Shown here in pieces: positions 8,981 through 17,079 of a stretch of 18,946 nt of DNA (within the stretch, counting starts at the first letter, position 1; each line of letters opens with the position of its first letter). Source of the DNA: a bacterium (GTDB lineage Bacteria > Patescibacteriota > Gracilibacteria > Absconditabacterales > Absconditicoccaceae); NCBI GenBank assembly GCA_020629735.1, contig JAHDCT010000009.1, positions 1 to 18,946 on the forward strand, written 5' to 3'. The notes beneath the pieces are model-generated. The model ran no database searches. It had not been told where the DNA came from and worked only from the letters and a program-made list of their open reading frames with translations. The position numbers were made by a program, and so were the translations under genes.

Positions 8981-10543
8981 TTATAAGCTGATTTTTGAGA
9001 GGAATTCAATAACTACTTCTATCTCAATCTGGTTAGGAAAGTCTAACTGGATTTTCTCTTTCCATGCTTTTAAAGCATCTTGAAGAGCAGATTTGTTTAG
9101 AGTAGTAGTCAAATTCATAGCAATAATAACCCTAGGATCTTCTCCAACATCAGGAGTATAGTAAATAAGATCAAGGTTGTTTATTTTTGTCTCCTGAGAA
9201 AAATGAGTATTAAACGATTCTCTAACATGATCCATATCATAGTCTTCTTGTCATTTTTCTTGTTCTATTTCTTGATAATTTTCTTGTCGTTCAACCAGAA
9301 GAATATCAATTAAATCTTCCTGTTCTTGAAGGTAGGTATAGAGTTTTTCTTTGAAGCCTTCTTTGTTAGAAATTTTCTTTTCTGTATAGACACTTATATG
9401 TGCGAAACGTTTAACACTTGTATAATAATCAATTCAAAGCAAGGTAATATTGCCATTATACAAGACGGTAAAATAATGCTCAATTGAGTCACGAATCATT
9501 TCCTCCGGGGTAAGAACATTGGCTTCTTTTACCTTAACTGAGGTAATTGGAGTAATAGAAACATCAAGATTGATATCTTTTTCGAGACTCTTAGAAAGTT
9601 TTTCTGTTAACTCCCTTTTACTGTCATCGGTAATATTTTCTACGTATTCTTGAGGTACTTTAAGTGATAAGGAAATATCACTTTGTTCTGATCAAACTGC
9701 TTCGTAGTTCATGGATTCAATACGAATCTGGTCGCTGAGATTCGTAAAGTAACGCTCTGAAACTGAGTTGATTATCTTTTTCGTCGAAATATCTCTGGTG
9801 ATTCAGATAAGACTACTCGCAAGTGGAATACATAAGATAGTAAGCATGAAAAAAACATATCATGCGTTCATAAAACTTCTTTTTAAATCATCTTTCTGAT
9901 TTGGGTAGAATCAAAAGCTATAAAAGATAATGATTCAAGAAATAATAATCGCAATAAGGTTAGTAAGGAAAAGAACACTACTTCCTCGACCGATATTAAA
10001 ACTTCAAAAGGCTATTCAAATTCAAATAACTCATAAGGGAGGAACTAATGACGCAGCCATAGCAACACCAGCAAGCCCTTCTGCCATCTTTTTATATCAC
10101 ATCGCCAAGAAAGCTAAGACTCATGAGGCAATAGCAATTCATAAATCTACGAGAGTAGGCTGTGTTCTAGATGCTATTTCTGGGGTAACTTCGGTAAGTG
10201 GTATTGCCCATGTTATTAGCATTGCCACAAATATTCCTCAAAAAATACTTAAAAGAAGAAGTTTCAGTGAAGAGAGAAAGAACTTTTTATTTCAGGTGCT
10301 AATAGCGAAAGCAACTCATTGAATTGGTCTCATAATAGGAGCAATAATCATCGCTCAAATGACGACCGGAGTAGCATTAATCAAAAGTCAGAAGGTCGCT
10401 ATAATAATAGACAAAAACATCTGACTCCGGTATTCAAGAGTTGTATCTACATCTTGGATAATATGTTGAGCTATTCCTGTTTTTTGTTCATCAGAAAGAT
10501 CTCGAATAGCAATTTTTTTAAAGACATCTGGTGCTTGTTCCAT
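8981..10543 (-). CDS. DUF389 family multi-span membrane protein
   Basis: A 520-residue protein on the minus strand. After about 40 soluble residues comes a hydrophobic core of roughly six membrane spans (about residues 40-245) with the DUF389 hallmark SIIIATFGLL...VIGAMIIAPM followed by a PIQG segment. The rest (about 250-520) is a charged soluble region that looks like tandem repeats of an alpha/beta unit: each ends in a strand such as ISITPITSVKV or IEVVIEFL. The biochemical role of DUF389 is unknown; it is sometimes called a TIGR00341-type hydrophobic protein. UGA-Gly codons occur throughout; CGG as Trp gives EYWSQ before the first span. Start ATG 10541-10543, no SD; the frame stays open upstream to a TAA at 10616-10618. 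Stop TAA at 8981-8983. Convergent with the gene at 8433 and divergent from the one at 10772. Confidence 0.88.
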
Positions 10544-10771
10544 ACGGGGCGTAATTAGGGTACAGGAGAGGTGAGTGTAGAATGGTTTCTCCCAAATAAA
10601 AGCGGATATTCTTAGTTATTTTGCTTTGATATTTGCACTATTTTTACTACTATTATAAACAGTGATATATAAATTGAATCATAGGTAAGATGAAAACGTA
10701 ATCAAACCAATTTATATGCACACGTATCCTACCATAATTCTACAGGAATACGCTTTATTTCGCAAGTTGAT
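10544..10771. other. Divergent intergenic region between DUF389 gene and small membrane gene
   Basis: 228 bases with no supported gene. It must hold promoters for both flanking genes. A possible plus-strand promoter is TTTGAT (10625-10630), 17 bases, TACTAT (10648-10653). On the minus strand a TATAAT reads at 10657-10652, without a convincing -35. Both are weak guesses. A 37-codon ORF from ATG 10716 overlaps the next gene in another frame and is not supported. Confidence 0.35.
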
Positions 10772-11029
10772 ATGTGGAGTAGTAATTGATATCGAAACTT
10801 CGTTCTTTTATTGTTGGGTCTTGGCCTAGCAGTAGTCTGATTTACAACCTTTGAATGAGCAAATACACTTATTGCTTCACTGCAAGGAGATAGTCAATCT
10901 GCTAATAACTTCGCGGTAGCGTCTATTGAGTGACCGTCAGTTACTTATACTGATGAGGGTTGAGCTGTTAAAGTAGTAGATAAAGAAGATGAAATAACAG
11001 ACTTTTGTATTGATTTCCTGGCAAAATAA
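10772..11029 (+). CDS. Small hypothetical membrane or exported protein
   Basis: Not recognised. It has 85 residues. A hydrophobic stretch at about residues 10-24 (LLLLGLGLAVVG) after a short polar N-terminus with one Arg indicates a membrane anchor or signal peptide. The remainder is small, acidic and rich in Ser, Ala, Asp and Val, with a single Cys near the end (FCIDFLAK). Five UGA codons read as Gly give a coherent sequence, while the standard code allows only short fragments, which supports coding. ATG 10772 is the only ATG in the open frame. No SD sequence. The gene stands 114 bases before atpG. Confidence 0.6.
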
Positions 11030-11143
11030 GTATAGTGCTTGGTATCAAATTATGTGTTCTTTTGTGTATTAGAGCAGCTTTCTTAGTTTTGGAAAGTAGC
11101 TATTAAATAGGAAAAAATTTAACTTTTTGAATATATATACTTC

Positions 11144-12022
11144 ATGGCAAACTTGAGAGCGATTAAAACGCAAATTAAATCAGTATGAAATCTAAAGAAA
11201 ATAACGAGAGCGTTAGAAGTGGTTTCTACCGTAAAACTTCAGAAACTCAAGAATCAAGCAGAGTCACTGAAAGACTACCTCGTTGATCTAATGACTATTG
11301 TAAGTACGGTAGGAAGATATCATTCGATTTTTGGTGAAACAACTCAAAGTGTATCTGCAAAGAAATTAGTTGTAGTTATAAGCTCTGAAAGAGGACTCTG
11401 TTGAGGTCTAAATTCTAAACTTCTTAGAAAAATCAATAAAGAATGTGGTAAAGAAAATGTTGAGTATTTTGTAATTGGAAAAAAGGGCCTAGAGTACTTT
11501 AAGAGAGTAGGAGCAGATATAGTATGATCTTTAGCTGTGGGTGATAACTTTACAGAAGAAACACTTCTGCCGTTATTTACCTTCTTTGATCAGGCACTGA
11601 CAAGCAATGAGTACGCTGAAGTGAAACTCTACTTCAACTACTTCAAGAATAGTATGTTTCAAATTCCTACGAGTGTTGAGCTATTTCCATTCCGTCAGGA
11701 AGCATTTTCGCAATTCTTAGAAGATATTAATGTTGATATTGTAGAACCTGAGATTGGTGATAAAGATCTAATGATTGAACCGGATGTGGAAACATATATG
11801 GATGAGTTAAGAAGACAAATCAGAAACTTTGTTATTATGTCGGCAATGGTGCAAAATAAAACAGGTGAACATGCAGCTCGTATGATCGCTATGAAGAATG
11901 CTAAAGACAACGCCACTCAGTTCTCAAAATCACTGAAGCTAACATTTAACAAAGCTCGTCAATGAGCGATTACTCAAGAAATTTCAGAAATCGTATCTGC
12001 AAAGATCGCTATTGAGGGATAA
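11144..12022 (+). CDS. atpG: ATP synthase F1 gamma subunit (orphan)
   Basis: Central rotor shaft of F1F0-ATP synthase. At 292 residues it has normal length. The N-terminal helix starts MANLRAIKTQIKSV and continues KITRALEVVSTVKLQK. The strictly conserved ERGLCGGLN is at about residues 84-92, with one Gly encoded by UGA. The C-terminal helix ends in NKARQGAITQEISEIVSAKIAIEG, matching the family's NRARQAAIT-x-E-I-x-E-I. So the coiled-coil shaft and Rossmann-like body are both complete. Unusually, no other ATP synthase subunit gene adjoins it; atpG normally lies between atpA and atpD. Few UGA codons are used compared with neighbouring genes. ATG start, no SD in an A/T-rich leader, TAA stop. The next gene starts 54 bases later. 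Confidence 0.94.
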
Positions 12023-12076
12023 GATAAATGTTGAAAAGTGAGAGGAAAGAAAAGCATTTAGTTGAAAAAGAAAGGT

Positions 12077-12475
12077 ATGTTTACAGCTGCAGAATTAATT
12101 CAAGCGTATTCTAAAGATCCACTTCATAGGTATCAAATGGAATCGCCTACTATACAAGGACATCAAGTGAACTCAGTCTGCTGAGATTCAATTGATGTTT
12201 TTTTACGTATTGAAGAAGATAGCTTAAGCGAGTGGAGTCGAGAAGGAGAGACAGCTATTCAGACCACTGCAGCAGCTAGCATGTTATCAGAAGTTATTCA
12301 ATGAGAAAAAGTAGAAACAATTTTACAGCGAGACTATGAGTTTATGAAAGAAATATGATTAGACGTTTCTCCGAGAAGAAGAAGGTCTATCATATCTGCT
12401 TTGCTCGCAACGAAAAATGCTCTCCATGAGTTCAAAAAAGACGGAATTGTTGAAACGTATGATGACCTTTTATAA
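12077..12475 (+). CDS. SufU/IscU-like protein with only one ligand cysteine
   Basis: Resembles the iron-sulfur scaffold family. It has 132 residues. Residues 33-40 (NSVCGDSI) match the family's CGD motif, with Cys35. Next comes WEGETAIQTTAAASMLSEVIQG, matching the FEGEGC-x-I-x-x-AS-x-SM helix-start motif, but the ligand Cys is Ala60. In the C-terminal helix (SPRRRRSIISALLATKNAL) the third Cys of the K-C-x-x-L motif is also absent. Cys35 is the only cysteine in the protein. It therefore cannot hold a cluster in the known way. It may act as a sulfur-relay partner (SufE/SufU-like transferase role) or have lost cluster chemistry. Start ATG 12077 (TTG 12062 possible), stop TAA. sufC lies about 700 bases downstream and sufB about 4.6 kb downstream. 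Confidence 0.72.
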
Positions 12476-12546
12476 AGGCTAAGGGTTATGAAAAATGCAT
12501 TTTTACGTGAAGTAAATATGACATTTCTTGGTAAATAAAAAAAACA

Positions 12547-12888
12547 CTAGTGGATAAAATCTTCAAACGCAGAGTTGATATCATCAACATCATCATCCTG
12601 ATTAACATCATCTAGAAGATCTTCAATGTCATGTGTTTCATATTTATGAAAATTGAATTCTTCGAGTTTAGTATCGATAATTTCTTGTTTCATATCTTGC
12701 TTCTCTTTTCTCAATGGTTTCACCGTATTTCGTTTTTCCTTCCCTTGTTCGAGGAGTACTTCGTGAAGATCGCTATGTGCATGTTTTAGGTCGTGCCAAT
12801 GAGTATATTTTTCTTCTTTTTTAGTCTTTTTTGAATTGTTTTTAGCTACCTTTTGAGTAGCTTTATGTCAGCTAGGTTGTGGTCTCAT
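12547..12888 (-). CDS. Hypothetical charged protein, basic N-terminus and acidic C-terminus
   Basis: Not recognised. It has 113 residues and no membrane segment. Residues 1-40 are rich in Lys, Gln and Thr; a predicted helical middle has HDLKHAHSDLHEVLLEQ, rich in His; the last 35 residues are strongly acidic with runs of Asp (NQDDDVDD), and it ends in FEDFIH. The bipolar charge suggests binding to nucleic acid or ribosomes or to a basic partner, but that is inference only. One UGA-Gly codon (PSGH). Start ATG is preceded directly by an A-rich AAAGGA, too close for normal SD use. Stop TAG. It is convergent with the SufU-like gene and divergent from sufC. Confidence 0.6.
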
Positions 12889-13172
12889 TCCTTTTTTTCT
12901 AAGAGTAAAGTTGCTATACGTACAGTAAATATGATGAAAATAATAAATTCATGGTAACGGATAAAAAGACTCAAATTTCTGTACAAAATCTATAAAAGAT
13001 CAACTCTCTAATAGTAGGAAAATGAGATGAATTTGTCAAAAATATGTGAGTATCTAAGTGTGAAGTACGAAGTAGACTTATGCTCACCGTAATCACTAAA
13101 TAAAGCTCCCATATAAGGCGAGTTATAAGAATGTGCCAATCAAGATTTACTTTAATTTATGTAGGTTAACCC
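12889..13172. other. Divergent intergenic region upstream of sufC
   Basis: 284 bases, the largest gap in the window. No tRNA signature, T-loop consensus or long hairpin is visible on either strand. Small ORFs (for example a 19-codon one from ATG 13044) are not supported. It should hold the sufC promoter and that of the minus-strand gene, but no convincing -35/-10 pair is seen. Confidence 0.4.
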
Positions 13173-13895
13173 ATGTTACAAATTTCAGATATCGTAGTTC
13201 AAGTAGAAGATTCAACAGTACTCAACGGAGTATCATTGAGTTTTGAGAAAGGAAAAAATTATTGTATCCTAGGAAAAAATGGATCAGGAAAATCATCACT
13301 CGCTTTGACAGTGATGGGTCATCCAAGCTATGAGGTAGTAAGTTGAAATATTATGCTTGATGGAGAAAATCTTCTTGAAATGGAAGCTGACGAAAGAGCT
13401 AAGGCAGGAATTTTTCTTGCTTTTCAAAGTATACCAGAAGTGAAGTGAGTAAAACTATTCGAGTTTCTTCGTACGATATATAATGCTCGTTGGGATAAGA
13501 AAGAGTCGTTTGTTTCTTTCAAAAGAATCATTATTCCACATCTTGAAGAATTAGGGATTGATCAAGAGTTTCTTTGGAGAGATTTGAATGTTTGATTTTC
13601 AGGTTGAGAAAGAAGAAAGATAGAAATATTGCAATTAAAGATACTTGAACCAAGATATATTTTCTTGGACGAAGTAGATAGCGGTCTTGATGTAGATGCT
13701 TTTAGGGCAGTAGCAAACCTTCTAAAAGATCGTAATTGAGAAGATAATTCATTCGTGATTATTACCCATTATTTTTCAATTTTAGAGTACATTAATGTGG
13801 ATCAAGTACATGTACTTGAAAACGGAAAGGTAACAGAGACGTGAGGGAAAGAAGTAGCAGAAAGAATTAAGTCACTTGGGTTTGAAAAGAGTTAA
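13173..13895 (+). CDS. sufC: SufC, SUF system ATPase
   Basis: ABC-type ATPase that binds SufB (and SufD) and drives conformational change during iron-sulfur cluster assembly in the cytoplasm. It has 240 residues, close to the usual 245-250. Walker A GKNGSGKSS at 34-42; Q-loop in FLAFQSIPEV; SufC-type signature FSGGERRK at 142-149, with the second Gly encoded by UGA (13605-13607); Walker B IFLDEVDSGLD with Asp166 and Glu167; switch His199 in ITHY. The ending KSLGFEKS is typical of SufC. Six UGA-Gly codons. The invariant ABC-signature Gly encoded by UGA is one of the clearest single proofs of recoding in the window. ATG start, no SD, TAA stop. sufB is about 3.2 kb away with unrelated genes between, unlike the usual contiguous sufCB order. 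Confidence 0.96.
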
Positions 13896-13931
13896 AAAAT
13901 ATATCAATGAGGTTGTTACAAAAAGAAAAAC

Positions 13932-13971
13932 AGAAATTTGAGTGTATCTAGACAAATTTCTTTATCTTTCT
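13932..13971 (+). terminator. Probable terminator after sufC
   Basis: A perfect 9-bp stem AGAAATTTG/CAAATTTCT (13932-13940 and 13953-13961) with a 12-base loop is followed by a T-rich tract TTATCTTTCTT. The long A/T-rich stem and interrupted T tract make it moderate. It lies between the sufC stop and the next ATG at 13981, leaving no room for a promoter after it, so some read-through is expected. Confidence 0.55.
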
Positions 13972-13980
13972 TCTGCTTCA

Positions 13981-15291
13981 ATGAAAAAAGTCATCTTATG
14001 AATTTTATTTTTAGTATGAGTGCTTGGTAGCGTTGTTGGATTTAACTATCCGGAGTCAGTAAAGTATCTTGATAAACCTGAGGCGCCAACAGTACATCCA
14101 ATTATCCCTAAAGAGGTAGTGAATATTCCACTGCCACCACCTCCTATTGACATTGAGATCTGAGAGTCATATTTAAACCCTCTTGAAGAGGTTATTTTTA
14201 CACATTGTCACCATTCTGAAATTGGTATAAGAAAATGTGGTGAGTATCAGTATCTTGTAGAAGAGCTTGAACCTAAGTTGGAGAGATTGGCTGAAATTAT
14301 TAAAGACTCTTTTTCTGAATTTGAGAGAGAAAATGTTATGCGAGAGTTGCAGTATATGATAGAAAATAAATTCTATGAAGCGAAATCAGAGAAGTCAAAA
14401 TTTCTAATTGCTTATGTACGGATATGATTACAGGATCTAGTCATTGAAGAAGATGCAGATGAAATAACTTCACGAATATGAGAAAAAATACTTTCTTTTA
14501 AGAAGACATGAGGTATTGTGGCATATAATGAAATGCCAGGTGATAGAACCATTTTTTGAGATGATACCCTTATTTCATTTAATAACTTATTTGATATATC
14601 AGTAGCAGCGTATTTTGACTCCGGAGAAGTAATTACATGAGAAAGTGGTCATCAAGTAATTGCATACTTTGGAGAGATGTGAGAGGAAATATATCGAGAT
14701 AATATGGTCTATGGATACTTTGATGAAGCTATTCAAGAATGGAGAGTTGAAAAGACGACATGAAGAATACCAGATGAGAAGATAGTAACCTTCTATCTGT
14801 TGTGTAGCTATTGCGACGCACCAGTGTTTCATCCCGACTGGGATAGTCAAAAAGTTATTGAACAACAGTCGTTTCCATTCGAGAAAGCAAACGATGATAT
14901 TCTTCATGATGTAGTAGTTGAAATGCTTGATATACAGAAGACGCCAACACAAATTGATGTGACCTATGAGGTCTCTAATGCTGGAGTAGAAAATGTAGGA
15001 GAAGTAAGAGTTTGGAGTTGGATAGACCAACATAATTATGAATGATATTATGATGATGGGCCTTTAGATCTAACTTTAAAAGTAAAAGATGTAGACTGTC
15101 CTTGATTGCCAAGCTATTCAGTAACCCAGGATGAGATTTATTTAGAAAAGTTTGATGCCTGTACAATCACTCAGTCTTTCTACTACCAAGATAAACCTTG
15201 ATACGAAGTAAGTATTTCAATTGAAGTTGATGCGGAGATCGATCAAGACTGGGATAACAACTATATCAATAGAATCTACAGAGAAGAGTAA
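13981..15291 (+). CDS. Large exported protein of unknown function with CARDB-like C-terminus
   Basis: Not recognised as a whole. It has 436 residues. Residues 1-21 form a signal peptide or anchor (MKK, then a Leu/Val/Gly-rich core). A proline-rich linker at about 28-60 includes LPPPPID. A helical acidic region (about 75-200) and a mixed region with a CxxC-type LLCSYCDAPVF near residue 275 follow. The C-terminal ~130 residues have the strand pattern of a CARDB or Ig-like adhesion module (IDVTYEVSNAGVENVGEVRV...). Overall it looks like a surface or cell-contact protein, which is inference. Many UGA-Gly codons, none at the end. ATG start at 13981 without SD; TAA stop. It is followed after 20 bases by the alkyltransferase-like gene, with which it may be co-transcribed. 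Confidence 0.75.
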
Positions 15292-15311
15292 TTTAACCTT
15301 TATATTATCAT

Positions 15312-15650
15312 ATGGCTTGAGAAATTAAAAAAAAGGTAATTGAGGTAGTAAATATGATACCTCATGGGAAAGTCACCTATTACTGACGTGTAGCTCAAGT
15401 GGTCTCTATTTTATCATGAAGAACAGTAACAGCTCAGCTCGTCTGACGAACACTTTCTGGCATGAAAGAAGAGAGCCGACATCTTTTACCTTGGCAAAGA
15501 GTGGTGAATAAAGCATGAATAATTTCCACGATGAAATTAGGAGATAAAGGAGAAAGACAAAAAAAATTATTAAAAGAAGAAGGAATCGAAATTATTGAAA
15601 ATACGATCGATATGAACAAATATTGATATCTATTTGAAGACGTTTTGTAA
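15312..15650 (+). CDS. Alkyltransferase-like protein (MGMT DNA-binding domain family)
   Basis: Binds O6-alkylguanine in DNA and hands the damage to nucleotide-excision repair; it does not itself transfer the alkyl group. It has 112 residues, the size of ATL proteins. Visible motifs: IPHGKVTYYGRVAQ (family IP-x-GKV-x-TYG-x-IA), LVGWTLSG (family R-x-VG-x-AL, with CGA as Trp and UGA as Gly), and LPWQRVVNKAGIIS. In MGMT the last motif is PCHRV with the reactive Cys; here Trp replaces Cys, as in ATLs, so no alkyl acceptor is present. Six UGA-Gly codons. ATG start, no SD, TAA stop. It is packed 10 bases before the RNase H gene, suggesting one transcript with it. Confidence 0.9.
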
Positions 15651-15660
15651 TTAACTGCTT

Positions 15661-16287
15661 ATGTGAAAAAAACTGGTAAAACGATATGTGGTCTGGACCG
15701 GAAGAAAACCTGGTGTTTATAGTTCTTGGTGAGCTTGTCAAAAGCAAGTGATGGGATTTCATGGTGCGAGATTTAAATCTTTTACTTCGCAAGCTGATGC
15801 AGAGCAAGCTTTTAAAGTGGGGTATGTAGAATGATCTTCTACAAAACTCTTGGTACAAGAACGTATGAGACAGGGCATTATAAAAAAAGATAGTATCTGT
15901 GTTGATGCAGCATGTTCGTCAAATCCATGACTCCTTGAGCGGAGAGGAGTTCGCACCAGTGATGGAAAAGAATTATTTCGTTCAAGTGCCTATAAAATGT
16001 GAACGGTAAACATTTGAGAATACATTGCGCTTCTTCGTGGTATTAAGTACCTTCTTGATGAAGGGAAAGAAAAACGACATATATACTCTGATTCTCGTAC
16101 AGCAATGACACGAGTAAAGAATGGAGCACACAATTCCCAGCTCCAACGAACATCAGAAAATGCCTTATTAAAAAAGACCCTTGATGCTCGAGAGAAACGA
16201 TATAGAGACCTAAAGCCAACTAGTTACGTACTCAAACGAGATACTAAAAATTGGGGTGAAATTCCTGCTGACTTTTGAAGGAAATAA
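15661..16287 (+). CDS. rnhA: Ribonuclease HI with N-terminal RNA-DNA hybrid-binding domain
   Basis: Cuts the RNA strand of RNA-DNA hybrids (Okazaki primers, R-loops). It has 208 residues. Residues 7-52 are the hybrid-binding (viroplasmin-like) domain: YVVWTGRKPGVYSSW, then GFHGARFKSF and a QADAEQAF helix. The catalytic domain runs from about 77 to 208, with the acidic residues Asp82 (ICVDAACSSNPG), Glu120 (NIGEYIALLRG), Asp144 (YSDSRTAM) and Asp204 (WGEIPADFGRK). CGA and CGG codons read as Trp restore family motifs: LEWRGV (15940), AMTWVKNG (16111) and LKWDTKNWGEIPADFG (16237). Seven UGA-Gly codons, including the invariant NPG and the final DFGRK. ATG start 10 bases after the preceding stop, no SD, TAA stop. 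Confidence 0.95.
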
Positions 16288-16344
16288 GTTATAGTGTGGT
16301 TCTAAATTATATTTCAAATTAAAATCTAAATTAAATTTAAATCT

Positions 16345-16923
16345 ATGGGTCAAAAACCTAAGAGAGGTAAGCTGGATGCAGTTAACGGCGTACCAATCAA
16401 AAAAATCAAAAAATTCTTAAACAGGAAAGTGACAGTATTGATTGCAGGTCTTACTAAAATGGAAGACTATTGTGATCACCCAGAGCGTAGTGGAGCCTGG
16501 GTTACTATAACTGACTTGTTAGAGAACAAAGAAGCACATTTCAAATTTGGCTTCTTCTACTGTAAAGAAACAAGAAAGGCTTATCGAAGAAACTCTCGTG
16601 AGAAAGGAGAGCGAACAGAGCCTTTGTTTAGAAGTAATAAACATACAAACTCAGGATGGAGTGCTGATCCCGAAAATAGTAAATATGCAGGATTGGTAAT
16701 TATTGGAGGTCGCTGGATGATTTCCACATCAGGATATCATCCCGATGCTGATGCACTTGTTGGTCTCCTCATTGGTAAGTTCACGAAGCTTTTAATATCT
16801 GCAACAGGTAAGAAGGCTCGTAAGTTAGTTTATTATTCGAAGAGACCTAATAATATGTATATAGGAAGATTGAGAAGAAAGAAACGAGCTATAAGGATGC
16901 AATTGAGAAAGGAAAGAGCATAA
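16345..16923 (+). CDS. Unrecognised basic protein lacking any UGA codon
   Basis: Not recognised. It has 192 residues, strongly basic overall. The N-terminus carries KPKRGKLD and KKIKKFLNRK; the middle reads AWVTITDLLENKEAHFKFGFFYC and looks like a small beta domain; then VIIGGRWMIS and a helical SGYHPDADALVGLLIGKFTKLL; the tail is RLRRKKRAIRMQLRKERA-like, rich in Arg and Lys. An RNA- or ribosome-binding role would fit the charge but is not shown. All 16 or so glycines use GGN codons and none uses UGA, unlike almost all neighbours. It still contains three CGA codons. It stands alone between an A/T-rich leader with short direct repeats (16315-16344) and a good terminator, suggesting its own, possibly highly expressed, transcript. 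ATG start, TAA stop. Confidence 0.72.
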   Translation: MGQKPKRGKLDAVNGVPIKKIKKFLNRKVTVLIAGLTKMEDYCDHPERSGAWVTITDLLENKEAHFKFGFFYCKETRKAYRRNSREKGERTEPLFRSNKHTNSGWSADPENSKYAGLVIIGGRWMISTSGYHPDADALVGLLIGKFTKLLISATGKKARKLVYYSKRPNNMYIGRLRRKKRAIRMQLRKERA

Positions 16924-16970
16924 GAAATTTTCAAGCCACTACTTGAAAAAAATAATCCAGAATTTGGAAT

Positions 16971-17004
16971 CGGTTTTTCTGAACAGGAAAACCGTTCTTC
17001 TTTT
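16971..17004 (+). terminator. Intrinsic terminator downstream of the basic-protein gene
   Basis: Stem CGGTTTTTC (16971-16979) pairs with GGAAAACCG (16986-16994), 9 bp including one G-T pair, with a 6-base loop, followed by TTCTTCTTTT. It separates the basic-protein gene from sufB. A smaller hairpin TTTTCAAG/CTTGAAAA lies just upstream (16928-16949). Confidence 0.8.
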
Positions 17005-17016
17005 GAAAAAAAATGT

Positions 17017-17037
17017 AGCTGAGAGTGACTTTCAGCT
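17017..17037 (+). promoter_or_regulatory. Compact hairpin upstream of sufB
   Basis: AGCTGAGAG (17017-17025) pairs with CTTTCAGCT (17029-17037) around a 3-base TGA loop, 9 bp with one G-T pair. No T tract follows, so it is not a plain terminator. It lies 42 bases before the sufB ATG. It could be a leader element or a protein site; function unknown. Confidence 0.4.
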
Positions 17038-17079
17038 TAACATACATATATTGATAAACATTTATGAACAACAACTTAT

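Noticed and set aside
9930..10558. Plus-strand ORFs of 130 and 79 codons opposite the DUF389 gene
   Set aside because: They lie antisense to conserved DUF389 membrane segments and resemble no protein; the open frame is a by-product of hydrophobic codons on the other strand.
12491..12504. Perfect palindrome AAAAATGCATTTTT downstream of the SufU-like gene
   Set aside because: No loop and no clear T-tract geometry; in A/T-rich DNA such palindromes are expected by chance.
12889..13172. Possible tRNA or small structured RNA in the gap before sufC
   Set aside because: No T-loop consensus, no cloverleaf-compatible stems and no long hairpin on either strand; the 14- to 19-codon ORFs there have no support.
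14599..15166. Minus-strand ORFs of 144 and 63 codons
   Set aside because: They are antisense to the exported protein gene, whose plus-strand frame has a signal peptide, a full-length open frame and consistent UGA-Gly usage.
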